A stretch of 5,875 nucleotides of DNA, taken from contig CAMOLN010000073.1 in NCBI GenBank assembly GCA_946618745.1, positions 1-5,875 of the forward strand, given 5' to 3'. The DNA is from an uncultured Alphaproteobacteria bacterium (GTDB taxonomy: Bacteria > Pseudomonadota > Alphaproteobacteria > RF32 > CAG-239). Position numbers and translations under genes: made by a program. The notes beneath the pieces were generated by a model. The model was given only the letters and a program-made list of their open reading frames with translations, had not been told where the DNA came from and searched no databases. Each line of letters begins with the position of its first letter. Position 1 is the first letter of the stretch. Shown here in pieces: positions 5,866 through 5,875 of this stretch.

Positions 5866-5875
5866 TATGATATAC

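Noticed and set aside
1..5875. A new defence system, mobile element, CRISPR array or recoded genetic code
   Set aside because: All protein genes belong to known housekeeping or common hydrolase families, no repeat arrays or insertion ends are visible, and TGA ends yidD and pssA, so TGA is a normal stop.

Overview
The window reads as an ordinary housekeeping stretch of an AT-rich alphaproteobacterial chromosome. Three things point there: the gene order rpmH-rnpA-yidD-yidC-engB, the neighbouring psd-pssA pair, and the RnpA N-terminus (an 'EAARG...V.QA' pattern near the start). AT-rich coding with the standard code (TGA, TAG and TAA all used as stops) would suit a host-associated or gut alphaproteobacterium, but the exact lineage is inference.

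Layout. 1-789 (+) is the 3' part of a patatin-like phospholipase gene that starts before the window. It converges with a minus-strand block, and the two stop codons overlap inside one CTAG. Read in transcription order from right to left, the minus-strand genes form two groups. The first is psd (5541-4831) and pssA (4831-4046), the two steps that convert CDP-diacylglycerol to phosphatidylethanolamine. The second is rpmH (3950-3816), rnpA (3803-3402), yidD (3433-3194), yidC (3118-1433) and engB (1433-786): ribosomal protein L34, the RNase P protein, a membrane-insertion accessory factor, the YidC insertase and a ribosome-assembly GTPase. A near-consensus sigma-70 promoter whose -35 box overlaps the pssA stop codon separates the groups. 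At the right end, on the plus strand, lies a tRNA-Leu(UAA) with its own promoter and a strong terminator. The tRNA and psd diverge from a 199-base spacer.

How the genes work together. The rpmH group supplies translation (L34, EngB), tRNA 5' maturation (RnpA) and inner-membrane protein insertion (YidC, YidD). The psd-pssA pair makes the main zwitterionic lipid of that membrane. Packing is tight: two TAATG stop/start fusions, one 32-base gene overlap and the shared CTAG stop.

I found no mobile element, CRISPR array, phage gene or unfamiliar protein family, and no evidence of an undescribed system. What merits a second look is small-scale: the tRNA CCA end built into the terminator stem, a mismatch in the tRNA acceptor stem, structured leaders before rpmH and psd, and the promoter embedded at the end of pssA.
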